A stretch of 64,000 bases of DNA from Sparassis latifolia (GCA_018466975.1 CM031561.1:3720001-3784000), one strand, 5' to 3'. Counted from the first letter of the stretch, positions 25,215-42,004 are shown. Numbers and translations: made by a program. The notes: a model not told the origin generated them from the sequence alone.

Positions 25215-25340
25215 TTATATGAAGAGCGTGTGTTCGACGAGTCGTCTGATAAGAATTCGGTGGATGATCCAAAGGAAAGTGAGGGTTGTGCAGTGGAGGA
25301 CGATTAGGAAGATAACTAGGAAGGCCGTCATGGTAGTCAT
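25215..25340 (-). CDS. Small hydrophobic ORF just downstream of pol
   Basis: 41-codon frame starting at ATG 25340, 18 bp past the pol stop. It begins MTTMTAFLVIFLIVLHCTTL, a clear membrane-helix candidate, followed by a second hydrophobic/basic stretch (WIIHRILIRRLVEH). It is one of two consecutive short hydrophobic frames in the space where env lies in errantiviruses. No homology is recognised; it may be chance. Confidence 0.3.
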   Translation of the reverse strand: MTTMTAFLVIFLIVLHCTTLTFLWIIHRILIRRLVEHTLFI

Positions 25341-25357
25341 TCCAGTTTCCTCATCCT

Positions 25358-30580
<5,223 letters not shown>

Positions 30581-30915
30581 TACACATAGACTGCACACCG
30601 TCCTCAACTAAGTGGGTTCGTTCATCGTCGGCTAACAAGCCCGTAGAGTGTCTTCTGTCTTCAAACTGATACACCTATTTGCTAATTGCTCGAGTGATTA
30701 CCTCAGCCTCCTCAGCCTATTGGTCTCTCGGACAGACCCCTCTCCGAAGATGAGTGATCAGTCTATCCCTTCAGCTGCCTCGATTACAAAGTAATCTCAA
30801 ATGGTGCTTTAGCAATTGAATCCGGGTGTATCGTTCAGTCTTCAAGGTTCGGTCCAGTTGGTAGTTCGTTGTTAGACTTTGGGAAGTCACAGAGAGTAAT
30901 AAGATCTCGACCTAA

Positions 30916-31556
30916 TGTTACGCGGCAGCGAAACATAAGTATCTAGTCGAGTCGTCAGGAGACAAGGTCTTAGTCTAAGACACAAGTCCGTTCAAGTGAC
31001 ACTTCTGGTGATGTCCTCACACTGAAGGTCGATCAGAGTTCATTCTTATGACTTGTAGTAGCTGTCTGCTACTGACGGTCGATCTCAGTCAAAGGCAAGT
31101 GAAAAGCTGGTTTAATGGTAACCAGGTCAAGATGGGGATCCAGCTTGACGAGGTCGTCTACTTATACAAAAGGTATCCGCAGTACTATGCAGTAATACGG
31201 GATCGTTCATTGGCTAGATAAGGTGAGACGACGTCTGGGCAAGGTAACAGCGAGGAAGTAATATGTATGAGAAAGCTGAGTAAGATCGTGAGAGATAATC
31301 AGTACTAATGGGGATAACGAGTCGTGTATTAGAATGAGGTAAAGATGAGGCATACATGCACGTCTTGCATGTGTGATAAGAAGAGGGTCCGGAGTTGGAT
31401 CCGGTGTAACCCTAGACTAGGGGTTCTGGACATCTGGGTATAGAATTGGAGGTTGTGCTCCGATGAGTCACGTGTTGGATCATGTGGTCTGGTAAAGTAA
31501 AGGGAACGAAGAAAGAAAAAAGAAAAGATGTGCCATAACTGAGGAGCGTTGTAACA
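30916..31556 (-). repeat. Gypsy 5' LTR
   Basis: 641 bp, starting TGTTACAACG and ending GCGTAACA when read on the minus strand, so it has a 6 bp terminal inverted repeat with TG/CA ends. It joins directly into coding sequence of the Ndc10-type gene at 31557. Confidence 0.92.
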
Positions 31557-33522
31557 GTGTCTGCGTCGGCTGCGAAAGCACGGAAAGTCACAGTGTTGAA
31601 TGGTGGATGCTGAAATACAAGCACGCCGGGGTTCCATGAGTAGAGAACAGCCATGTCCTGCAACAGGACATGGCAAAACCAGGCGAGGACCCTAAAGAAC
31701 TGGACAAGGGTGATGTCCTTCACGAGCGCCTCTGCTTCAGCCCACGCTCGCATCGCACGCTCTTGATCTTCAAGCCACGGGAAAATGGCCATCTTGAGTG
31801 ATAACAGCGGGTCTGGGATGGGATTTTCAGCACGCCTTTTCGCTGCGATGTGCCATTTGCCACTTACCGAGGACATCCCGAGGGATGAAATACGTGCCCG
31901 GTTGCCGTGCATTGAACATCGCTGATCCAACGAGCGCGTCAACAGGCAGTTCACGATCATAGCAGGAGTGGAATGATCCGCTCTCACTCCACCCGCCAAA
32001 AGCCTTGGTGTCACTTGCGGAAACCCCATGGCTGCATGTGTTCTGTGCCGCGAAAGACCGGCCAGTGTGGGTTACCTTGGTGATGGAGATCTCATGTTGG
32101 AGGTGAAGGGCATTGATGCGGCTGCGATGGGCTGCAAGAGTGTATCAGCACATATAACTCACAGAGGTGTCATCAGGACTCACCTTCGTATGACATCGGT
32201 GCATCCAGCCGCGAGGCATAGAAGACATGATACCGGTACCAATCCCGCTGACCGTACTCCCCAAAGTTCCGATGGGTGACGTCCGCACCAAAGTTGGGAA
32301 CTGTATTGTTCTGGATGTGGAAATGGCTGTAAAGCTGCAGTGCAATCGATCCGATGCTGCAGAGTTCGATGAGGTGGTGATGAAAGGCACCGAACTTGTC
32401 AGTCCACCCATTCTGGTTTGTCTTGCCATTGTTTGCCATGAAAATAAGGGCCTGGAAGAAGGAAGGTTGTGTCAGTATATGGCAGACACCCGCGATTCTG
32501 TCAGAAGACTCACCGCGACCTTGTGATCGAGCTGGATATCATACATTGGGATCTGGCAGACTGATAGGTCGGACCACAGCAAGCTGTGAAGGTTGTCACC
32601 CCGAAAAGCCATGCTCGACGATGTGAGCAGCATGGCACGATCTCTGATGTGTGTCGCAAGCTTGCGAACACCTGAGGAGATGTTGAGGAAGCAAGTTGCT
32701 GCATTTATTAGCTGGATGTTGCTGTAGGTATCTGAACATCATTGTGAGCCACCCTGCAATGACGTGGAGCATAAGAAACAACCACGCACCCGATGATGTC
32801 CTCGCAGCCTTGAGTGCCTAAGCTCTCTCAATTCTTAGAGGCTCGTTGTGCTTTGCGGCATCTTCAATGGTGTGGATGCACTGGTCAGCATGGAGGCTGA
32901 TCCTTGCATCTGGCACATCCTTGTGCAGATGTTCATGGTTCTTGCCATGGCTCTCGAGTGCTGAGATTGCCTGTGCTATCACAGACTTCCAGATGGTTGT
33001 CCTGTCTTGCGCATCCACGCTGCCATGTTTCCTCTGCATGAGTGAACGGTCAGCTCAACTGGGGAGGTAAATGAGAACTCTGGAACATACCTTTGGGTGG
33101 GTACTTTCATATTGGAGAAACATGACGGCCTTCGCGGCCGTGATCAGCTCTGCCGGGATGGCAATGCAACCCGAGACTTTGGCTGTCTCTTGCAGTTGAA
33201 AGGTTGCCCACCAGGAGAAGTAATTCCGGACGTGACGTTCATAAGAGATGCCGGTCCCACGGTCACTCTGACTTCACTTCGCGATGTCCATGCGCACTTC
33301 ATGAGAAGCCGCTTCGAGTTCATCAAGTGATGCCTCTGCAAGCATGACGTGGCCCGTTGGCATACTGGGCGAGGTCGTGAACTCCGGTGTGATTGCCGTA
33401 TGTCGATCATGCACCATCATGAGAGGCGTAAGGTCACGGATCGCCCCGAAGTCAGTGGCTGTCTGTGTCGACAGATGGGGGCTGCAGGGCACCAGCGCCA
33501 GTGCCAGCAGTGCAACAGACAC
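31557..33522 (-). pseudogene. Ndc10-domain / Crypton-like tyrosine recombinase, interrupted by gypsy
   Basis: Multi-exon remnant matching the fungal Ndc10 domain family (CBF3 subunit domain 2), which includes the tyrosine recombinases of Crypton transposons. Exon pieces in order: RHVRNYFSWWATFQ and AVMFLQYESTHPK (to 33091, donor GTATGT); RKHGSVDAQDRTTIW (33033 down); IRDRAMLL and MAFRGDNLHSLLWSDL (about 32610-32520); GKTNQNGWTDKFGAF with NFGEYGQRDWYRYHVF (about 32450-32190); KVTHTGRSFAAQ, GVSASDTKAFGGWSESGSF, CYDRELPVDAL and YFIPRDVLG (about 32140-31870); and PFNTVTFRAFAADADT, where the LTR begins. Candidate catalytic residues remain: Arg in FRGD, His-Thr-Gly-Arg (HxxR), Trp in GGW and Tyr in CYDR. 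Lesions: TGA at 33274-33276, TAG at 32818-32820, a frame change near 31870, and loss of the C-terminus at the gypsy junction. The true 5' end is not resolved. Confidence 0.78.
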
Positions 33523-33914
33523 CTGCCATGCGACACAGGGCTCGGCGTGTGGATTTTGACAACCGCACCTTCTTGCAGGCTAACAGAGATGGCGGGTGGG
33601 GAATAGCCATTGGAGGAGAACTGTCCATGGTCGCAAAGTGAAGCAGCTGTAGGAGGGGTATGGTTGTGAGTGCTGTTGCTTGCATGAGCAGCCAAAGCCT
33701 ACGAGCCTACGGAGCAGAAATCCGCAAAGGCAACTACTCAATATAATGGAAATAATGTACTGCGAGGTGGGCAGCAGGTTAGCCACCGGTGCAGGGATAG
33801 TAAAGTGATGCTGTGAGACTCGCCGTAATAATGTGAATGAAAGTTTCAGCAGCATCAGGTGATGAGTGCACGAACTGCATGCTAGCCCAGTGATGTCAGC
33901 GATGGGACAAAAGT

Positions 33915-34056
33915 GGGTGTATTGTGTTTCGCGGCTCCGCGCGGGCAGCTGCTGGGAGGAGTTGTGGCTTCGTAGCTAGAATTAAGGGTGTATTCTGTTT
34001 CACAACTCCACATGGGCAGCTGCTGGGAGGAGTTGTGGCTCCATAGCTAGGATGAA
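33915..34056. repeat. 71 bp tandem duplication
   Basis: Two units start at 33915 and 33986, sharing GGGCAGCTGCTGGGAGGAG and flanks. Unit 1 has several CG dinucleotides (TTCGCGGCTCCGCGCGGG) where unit 2 has CA (TTCACAACTCCACATGGG), the expected outcome of cytosine deamination at methylated CpG. Confidence 0.8.
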
Positions 34057-34367
34057 GTACTAGTATGTTAGATCTGTGAGAGGAGGTCAGAAGTTTAGGA
34101 CTAGCATTAGAAGTCAAATGAAATCATACTTACATGGCGCAGGACGGTCGAGATATCGCAAGGCGAAAGCTGCAAATGTGTCAGGATCTCTTGAGCAACA
34201 GTCTGTGCAGATGAACTCGGATGTTTCTGTGAATGTGAGATGTCAGCAGCTGCAACGATGCATGAGTATCGTCCATGCTTACTGTGCACCAACTGGGCCC
34301 AATGTCGCAGCCTCCTCCACAGCGGGTTTTGTGACTGATGACAGCAGCGAGTGGAGAAGTCTGTGCT

Positions 34368-34437
34368 GACAGCTTGACCTGTTTCAACTGCCTGTCAGGG
34401 TTGACAGCTTGACCCATTTTAACTGTCTGTTGGGGTC
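34368..34437. repeat. 35 bp tandem duplication
   Basis: Units at 34368 and 34403 both begin GACAGCTTGACC and continue with AACTG(C/T)CTGT. Differences are mostly C/T transitions. Non-coding. Confidence 0.7.
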
Positions 34438-36218
34438 GTCTGTTGTCCGGGGCACACAGCAGCACAGAAAAGGGAAGATAAAATAGGGGGAAAAAGAGCA
34501 ACCAATTGGACAGCTGCAACAGCAGAATGAATGGCTGAAACACAGCGTGGCCGTCGGGGAATGTGGCAGGCAGGGCCCACGGTGGGACCTGGTCAGATTG
34601 CTTGAGATCAACCACACGGGGGGTTTCAGCACTTTCCGTTGAGAGAAAGGCAGTTTTCGAGCAGCCGGGCTCAAGCAGTAGGACAGAATTAAAGTGGTTA
34701 TAATGTAGCAGTCATGCAGATGAGAGGTGGTGGCGTCCGGGCTACATAGCATCTGAGGGCGAGCAACAGCAGAGCAAGGTCAGCAACACGCATGCCCTCC
34801 TTAGCGCTCAGTGCAGCGCTTCTTACGACATTTACTAAAATGGGCTACATGGCACTGGAATATTTTCTTTTCAATACAACACAGCCGGTGTACTTCCTGT
34901 ACTCTGACGGTTACCTCGCTTGCCTTATGCAGGGGGTTACCAGCGAAGTTACAACTGGGGATTAGTCAGGGTCGGTAGCCTGGTGTATACTATATGTACT
35001 GCTGTGGTCCCTAACCCTGTTTTGCTTTTGCGGCCTGGGAGACAAAAAACGGAAGAAGTTAACATCGGACATGATCTCGGTAATCTTGGCTGTGTCGAAG
35101 ACATCCCAAAAATGCAGACCAGTTGTCAGTAGAATGCAAATGATGGCCCGTAGAACTAGAAGTGTGAGCGTCAGCCTAATCCTAGGGCATGCAATCTCTG
35201 CTTGCAAACAGATTGAAACTCCAAAAACCTCACTAATTGACTGATCAAGTATCGCACTTTTGCACCCAATACTAGCGGTATTCTTTCTAATACTAGGCCC
35301 CTGTAGGAGTGTGCTACATGACTTTGTGCCACCTCAAGAAACAAGCAAAATCATTACAATCATGAAGGGTGCATCACTTTCTCCTGACTCTCCAAAGGGA
35401 TACTGGGGCCGAGTGACCTCACTTTGATACCGTCCTGCGAGAAGTTTAGTAAGCTCCTGTAGATTATCGAGTGGACCTATAATATAGTTAGGTGCTGGAG
35501 GTAGTCTATCTCCGCAAGGCTTACTCATGGGAGTGAGACGCCACGATCTTGATTTTCGAAGGCCGGTCTTCCTCGCGAGCAAGGGATGTCTGTCGGAGCC
35601 ATAGACATCTCCACTGCTGGATGTGCGGAAAATCGAGGGCATTGAGGACACTGGTGAAGAGGCAGCTCTACATGAGTAAGATAAGCAATGTGGGGACAAA
35701 GGACTCCAATGTGGCAAGGCTTCCTTACTGGACATTGAAAACTTCAGTTTGCAAGTATGGCCCGAGGTGGGTGGTGAACGCAAGCCAGATGCGAATGCGC
35801 TGTTCATCTGACATCAAAAAATGGTATCCAATGCATGAAGGGGTCCACGGTGTGAGTTTGGCCTGCTGGCCATGATGTCAACAGGCCATGGGTGTCCAGC
35901 TCGCCGGGATTGCAGGAAGCATGGGAGTGAGCCAGGATCATGTACGACATCTATAATGGAGTCGACAGTGCGCATACGCCGATCTACAAGAACCTGAGGG
36001 GCAGAGGGATTCATCGTCACAAACCTCGCTCATATGATATCAATATCTGGACTTTGCATGCAAAAGGAAAGGGCATGCAAGGCACCAATGTGCTGCTCCT
36101 GGGATGGCGAAAAATCGAATCAACCATGGGAGGGGCACCTGCATTGCAGGCCCTGCTTGCTGACAGCTGAACCTTAAAGCTGTTATGAGGAAGAGAGGAG
36201 GATGAGGAAGCTACAAAT

Positions 36219-37237
36219 CTACATCACCCAATGTAAGAAAACAGAGTCACCGAGGTATACAATGAGCAAACATAGCCCCATTCTGGCAGTGTGGGTCTCA
36301 AGACAAGGAGGGACGGGCTCGGCTTGTGAGTCATCAAAACTTCTTGTGGAGGAACCACAACAAGAGCGGAGTCCACTCGAAGTGCAGAGTGAAATGTCCT
36401 CTTCAGACGTCAAAAAAAGGGCATTCCCAGAGGCAGATTTCCGAGTACACAATAAAGCCATGTCCAAGGTGTCCGAGGTGGCAAACACAGGACGGGGAGG
36501 ATGCAGCAGGCTCATTTCAGCTTGGAGAGAGCCGACCACAATGTTGCTTTCTGAGACATGCCCATGAGACACGAGAATATCGAGTTTGCGTGAGTACGGG
36601 ATGTAGTACTGAGAGCCCTTCTGCATGCAGACTCTGAGAATTAGGAGTGTAGACAGATATATCTGGAGCACACTGCAGCAGCCATGCAGTATACATGAGA
36701 CGATGCAAAGCAAACTCACGAGAAGGGAGGTGAGGTGCTCGGCTCCCGCATGTCAGATGCACTTGCCATTCCGAAGAATCCGAAATCATGCCAGACACCG
36801 CATTCAGCACGCGAGGCACAATGGATGACTTGCGGAGGACTTGCAAGAGGTACCTTGCCAAATTGCATAGATCTGCTCAGCAGCTGTGTTATTTGTGAGC
36901 ATGCCAGTTCTGTTCAAAAATTAACTTCAGGAAGATCACTCACAGGTACTTTCGGGATTCGACAAAGCCAACAAGCTGCAGGTAGTCGCGTATGGGAACT
37001 ATTCAGGGCAATGCTCGTGCTGAGTAAATCATGATTTACATCAAAATTGTGTTGCATTGCCGATGTTTTGTCCTTTCCAATGCAGACTTCTCTGTGAATC
37101 ACCCTACCCAAGTGTGCAACGACCTTCACATATAATCCATGAAGGAGACAGCGAGCTGCTGCCAGCTCGGCTTTGAAGGGGATGACAAGGGTCTTTGACA
37201 TGCTGATCAAGCAAGGTGACATCAACCGAACTGACAA
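36219..37237 (-). pseudogene. Unidentified multi-exon coding remnant
   Basis: Minus-strand sequence with protein-like character in several pieces. The first begins at 37237 (or the ATG at 37201) and reads MSKTLVIPFKAELAAARCLL ... LLSTSIALNSSHTRLPAACW ... CRIPKVP, with a GTGAGT donor following. A second, about 36630-36310, reads RKLDILVSHGHVSESNIVVG, SLLHPPRPVFATSDTLDMAL and GNALFLTSEEDISL. Splice phases between pieces do not join cleanly, so this is either a decayed gene or one whose exons I have mis-set. I do not recognise the family. Location next to the Ndc10-type gene and between two retrotransposons suggests a second gene of a composite element, but this is inference. Confidence 0.4.
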
Positions 37238-37367
37238 GCTGACGCCAGTGTCGAAATTGAACCGTCACCTAAATGCCACCATAAAAATGAAACAAACAAC
37301 GCGCCACTCAACGTTCGCGTCATTGAACGTTTGAACTTTGTACATAGCGAATTTTTTGACGGTTGCT

Positions 37368-37372
37368 AATTC
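37368..37372. repeat. Copia target-site duplication, left copy
   Basis: AATTC directly outside the left LTR, repeated exactly at 42244-42248 outside the right LTR. A 5 bp duplication is standard for Ty1/copia integration. Confidence 0.9.
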
Positions 37373-37604
37373 TGTTAGAAATCACGCCTTAGTTCCCAAA
37401 TAGGAAGGTAGTGATGGCGGGTCAAGATGGCACGTGATTACGTGTCCTAAAATAGATTTCTGTATATATACAGTTCTAGACACTCCACTTTATATAAGCA
37501 AATTTCCTTCTTTGTCTTTCTTTGTAATCATGCCCTCGGCTTGTCTGCCCTTGGGCGCTCCCCAATTTCTGGAGCTCCAGAAATTTGGGCACTACTTTCC
37601 AATA
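37373..37604 (-). repeat. Copia 3' LTR
   Basis: 232 bp copy of 42005-42243. Its inner end reads TATTGG on the minus strand instead of TGTTGG, so the TG terminus has mutated. It lacks 7 bp present in the other LTR near 37428. Confidence 0.93.
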
Positions 37605-37614
37605 CTCCCCCTTA
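37605..37614 (-). other. Copia polypurine tract
   Basis: AAGGGGGAG on the minus strand, directly 5' of the 3' LTR, the expected plus-strand primer site for reverse transcription. Confidence 0.75.
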
Positions 37615-38019
37615 AGCCGATAGGCATTCCGAGCTTCTTTGTGAGCTTCTCGTGCCTTGGCTTAGGGAGTGACTTTGTTAGGATATCCGCTATCATGTCC
37701 TCCATGGGACAGTAATGGATATCAATATATTTATCCCTCAATTTCTCGTGCACATAATGATGCTTTACATCAAAATGTTTTGATTTTGCGTGGAATTGGG
37801 GATCACGTGTGATTGAGATCGCCACCGTATTATCCTCGAATAAAATTGTAGGATCTTGTTGCTCGAAACCTATTTCTTTGAATAGTGTTCGGAGCCACAC
37901 AGCTTCTTTTGCCGCTTCGGCGGATGCTATGTATTCGGCTTCCATGGTGGATGATGTGATCGTGGTTTGCTTCTTTGAGCTCCACATGATCGTGCCATTT
38001 CCTCATTTGAATAAATATC

Positions 38020-38075
38020 CCGAGATTGATTTGTGATCTCGGATATCCTGAGATTGATTTGCGATCTTGGATATC
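38020..38075. repeat. 28 bp tandem duplication inside copia RNase H
   Basis: 38020-38047 and 38048-38075 are 28 bp copies with three differences, all transitions. The length is not a multiple of three, so the duplication shifts the RNase H frame. Confidence 0.85.
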
Positions 38076-41000
38076 GTTTGCATAGTCTGCATCTGAGTAG
38101 CCCACAAATATGGATTGATCTTTGGGCTTGACATCTGCAATTGGCCCGTAGATTATTTCAAGTCCTCATGTTCCCAATAGATAGCGGAGGACGCGTTTAG
38201 CAGCAGTCCAATGAGCCATTCCGGGATTGGCAGTAAATGAGCTAAGCCGTTGCATGGCGTGAGCAATGTCTGGTCTTATGGCAATTGCCACATACATTAG
38301 TGATCCGACGAGCAATGCATATCCATTGTCTCGGTCACATTCATCATCAGTTTCGGGTTCTTCTTTTTCAAGCACTGTATTTGGATCAAGAGGCATCCCG
38401 ACCGTGTTGGTGTTCGTAAGCCCATTCTTGTGTAGGATAGACTCAATATATTTTGTCTGAGAGATTTTGATTGTCCGCTTTGAACGGTCTCTCTCAATTT
38501 CTATCCCCACAATTTTCCGGGGTTCACCAAGGTCGGTAACTTCAAACATATTTCGGAGTTCGCTCTTCAATTGGTCCATTAGTGTGCAATCATTGGTGAA
38601 TATTAATAGGTCATCTACCCAAACGGTGATGATTTCTATCTTATCACCTTTGATCCGAATGTATGCACATGGATCCGAGAATAGGCGCTTGAATCTCGCG
38701 TCTAGTAACTTGCAGTTCAGCACGATATTCCATTCTCGGCCAGACTGCTTTAGCCCGTAGAGGGTTTTCTTTAATTTACATATGTGATATGCTCCATCGC
38801 TGTATTCTTCAGGTTGCCGCATGTACACTTCTTCTTTGAGAGTTCCGTTAAGATAGGCACCTTTCACGTCCATCTGTCCGATCTCCCAATCTAAGATTGC
38901 GGCTAGCCTGAGGATAGCTCGAATGGTTTCGAGGCAGACTACAGGCGCGAATGTCTCGGTATAGTCCATGCCTGGGATTTGAGAATATCCCTTCGCAACC
39001 AGGCAGGCTTTGTATTTAATTATTTCACCCTCTTTGTTTGTTTTCTTGACTAAAACCCATTTATTTCCTACGGGTTTTCGATCTTCGGGAGGTTCCACTA
39101 ACTCCCAAGTCTCCATACCCTGTAGTTGATTGAGTTCCGTCTGGACTGCCTGTTCCCATTTGGGCCACTTGAGTGATCTCTTGGCATCACTGAGTGTCTT
39201 TGGCTCATCCACATTCGCATTTCCATGGGTGCTCATCGCAATATAGACTAATTCAGCATTTGATTTATCTGGATCATTATCCAGATCTTCATCTGCCTCT
39301 GGGTCATGCATTAGATGGTAATCATGCCGAACTGTCTTTCTTTTGGTTTGTCTGGGCTGGCTTGATGCGTCCGTCCCGCTTTTCTCGCGTTCATCAGGAT
39401 CATCATCCCGTCTGTGCTTTTGCGGATTTTTGGCAGGTGACTGTGGTTGTGAGGTTTGGGACTTCAGGTCTCCTTTCTGCATGCGGCATGTCTGACGCAT
39501 TGCTAGGTAAAGTGCCCGGAAATATATTCTGCTCCCCCTCACACTGTGCTGTGAGGATAGGTACGTCAGATCCTATTTGCTCTTGTGGCACGTGAGGCGC
39601 GTTGCCGGGCAAATGGTCCGGGAAATTTGAAGAAAATTGGAAATTATGCGAGATTTTAATCTGGCGCGTGTGCGCATCATAATATTTGATGACTTTGGGT
39701 CCGTCCATGTATCCAACAAAAATATACTTGTTGGCATGAGGCGCTAGCTTTGATAGTGTTGCGTCCTCCGTGAGGACCCATACGGGGGAACCAAATTCTT
39801 GTAGGTACGAGATATTTGGTTTTGTCCCATTCCATTTTTCTTTGGGAGTTGCCCCATTTAACACCTGGGTAGGCGATCTATTTTTAATATAGACTGCGTG
39901 AGCAATAGCTTCAGCCCAAAGATAACGAGGTAAATCTCTCGCATAGATCATCGCGCGCTAGTCCAAGCAGTGTGTGATTTAATCTCTCAGAGACTCCATT
40001 CTGGGATGGTGAGTACAGCGCAGTCAGACCCATCTCGATCCCTTTCATTTGACACCAGTTAATTAATTCGGTGTTCATGTATTCTCAACTGTTGTCGAGC
40101 CTGAGTCGCAAGGGTTTGTTTCCAAACTTGCACTCGATATAGGTAATATAATTCTTTACCTTTTCAGTTACTTCATCTTTATGCCTCATAAATAGTACTG
40201 TGCTTCGACGACTGTAATCATCGGTAAATGTAATAAACTATTTCCACCCTTGTAGAGCGGCTGTCTGCGCAGGTCCCCACACATCCGTGTGTGTTAATTC
40301 TCCGGGTACCTTGCTGCATTCATCCGTCTCTTTGGGAAATGGCTTCCGTGTCGCCTTTGCTTGGATGCACGCCTCGCAATTAATTTCATCTGGGCTTGGC
40401 GAGATTTCTAGGCCATCTACAAGCCCTTCACGATATAATCGCATAAGCGCTGGTTTCCCAATATGGCCATAGATCTTGTGCCACTCTTCCCAGGTATGCG
40501 GGCCGTATTCCTTAGCAGTATAGGTTCGTGCAGGTTGCGGAACTATTGGACGCAATTTCAATGAATATAGTCGTCCATTTTTCTTGCCTATATAGCAAGA
40601 GTGTGTTTATTTTTATCTATTAGTATTGCGCGACTATTTCCCATAAGTACTCTTCCTCCCGCGTCATCTAAACGTGTGATGGAGAGGAGGCTATTGGGTG
40701 CTGTCAGCGCATACAGTACACCGTGGAGACAGAATTTTACTTTCCGGTCTCCTACTTCACTTTCGACATTGACCATACCGCAGCCCAATGCCTGCATTGG
40801 TTGCGGTCCGATGCCCGTGATCGCGTGATCTTCGAGCACCTGATAGGTCACGAAGACTTCACGACGATTTGTAATGTGCGAAGTTGTCCCAGAGTCAGCA
40901 AACCACTCATAGAAAGAAGCGATTTCACCATCAGATCCAAGAGATACAGTGTCGCTATCATTATCGTAGGCTATTTTTGCCTCATCCTCTTTCAGTTCGA

Positions 41001-41274
41001 CCTCACGTGCTTCGTAAGCATGTTCCATCTTTTGCCGCTTCATCGGCGGGCCCTGTCCGGCTTTGCCGCCGCCTTTAGCCCAACAATCTGTGGCCTTATG
41101 CCCGAATTTTCCGCAATTCATACATTTGACCTTGTCATGGTGCCGACACTCATTACCAAGATGTCCCGACTTTCTGCAGATCGAACATTTTTTGTATTCC
41201 CCAAAGGGGCGCTTCTTTCCTTTGGCAACCATGGCTTGGTCCGAGGATTGACTGCGCTCGCCACGCTCATGCCT

Positions 41275-41922
41275 TCACCTATTTTCATCAAGAATGATGG
41301 CAATCAATTCTTGTGATGTAAGCTGAGGGCGCACGTTGTCAGCGCCTTCGGCGCCAACGTTGCCGCCCATGGCACCAAAGTAAGAGCTGAGGAAAGAATC
41401 CCAGCTCTCCGGTAATAAAGTGGCCAGGATGAGCCAGAAATCCTCGTCAGAAACAACCTTCCCCATTAGGTGGAGTTGTTCCTGGATCTGTCGCAACTGT
41501 GTGATATGATTGGAGATATTGTCTTCTTCCTTGGCTTACATCTGGTAAAAATGCCGGCACAGCATGAGAATTCCATGCTGTCCACGCTGTTCCTTGACTG
41601 TGCGGAGCTGCTCCCACATGGCCCGTGCTGTCTCGGCTCCAGCAATGTGCACCATCTGGGAATCTCCCAGTGATAGCACAATTACGTTTTGGGCCTTGAG
41701 GTCCTTCTCTCCCCAGGCGCTAATCTCCACCTCTCTCGCTGCCCTATTGGCTGGGTCATTACTCAGCTGCAGCTTCGGTGTCTTTCTGGTCACATACTCC
41801 TGGAGACCCTTATCATTAAGGATGGCCTCGACGCAGCACTTCCACAGAAGCCAATTGTCTTCCTTCAGGAGCGAGATCCAGTAAGCATTACTATTGCTCG
41901 TATTATCAGCGCTGGTCGACAT
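41275..41922 (-). pseudogene. gag: Copia gag, nonsense-mutated
   Basis: Starts at ATG 41922 (MSTSADNTSNSNAYWISLLK). It holds the copia gag pattern of the UBN2/Retrotran_gag type (NWLLWKCCVEAILNDKGL, AETARAMWEQLRTVKEQRGQ, LILATLLPESWDSFLSSYF). A TAA at 41536-41538 and a TGA at 41275-41277 interrupt the frame, which otherwise continues into the zinc-knuckle segment. Both could be single C-to-T changes from CAA and CGA, though the ancestral codons are not known from this copy. Confidence 0.85.
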
Positions 41923-42004
41923 TATTTGTTCTCGTACTAAGGGGGTAACAAATAGGGGCTGTTGTTATCCGAGTATTTATTGGCTAGAGCCGGGGCTCAT
42001 AACC

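Larger units (their letters stand above)
33523..36218. other. Repeat-rich, probably transposon-derived DNA
   Basis: No intact gene. It contains two short tandem duplications (listed separately) and scattered minus-strand frames. One of about 157 codons (35334-35807) is Ser/Pro/Leu-rich with no recognised domain. Bases 36056-36087 resemble the left flank of the gypsy element. It may belong to the same composite insertion as the Ndc10-type gene. Confidence 0.4.
37592..41232 (-). pseudogene. pol: Copia pol region (zinc knuckles-PR-IN-RT-RH), multiply broken
   Basis: From the 5' side: two zinc knuckles (CSICRKSGHLGNECRHH; CMNCGKFGHKATDC), protease (WFADSGTTSHIT), pre-integrase/integrase (EEWHKIYGHIGKPALMRL; TFTDDYSRRS; QNGVSERLNHTL), reverse transcriptase (KWPKWEQAVQTELNQL; LVAKGYSQIPGMDYTETF; VWVDDLLIF, the copia VDD active site) and RNase H (YSDADYAND; ILTKSLPKPRHEKL). 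The frame changes at about 40600 (TA repeat), about 39955 (GCGCGC run), about 39500 and at the 28 bp duplication 38020-38075. Stops include TAG 40238-40240, TGA 40085-40087 and TGA 38166-38168. Confidence 0.9.

Noticed and set aside
33452..33855. Minus-strand frames upstream of the Ndc10-type gene as its N-terminus
   Set aside because: No in-phase junction to the recognised exons and no family resemblance.
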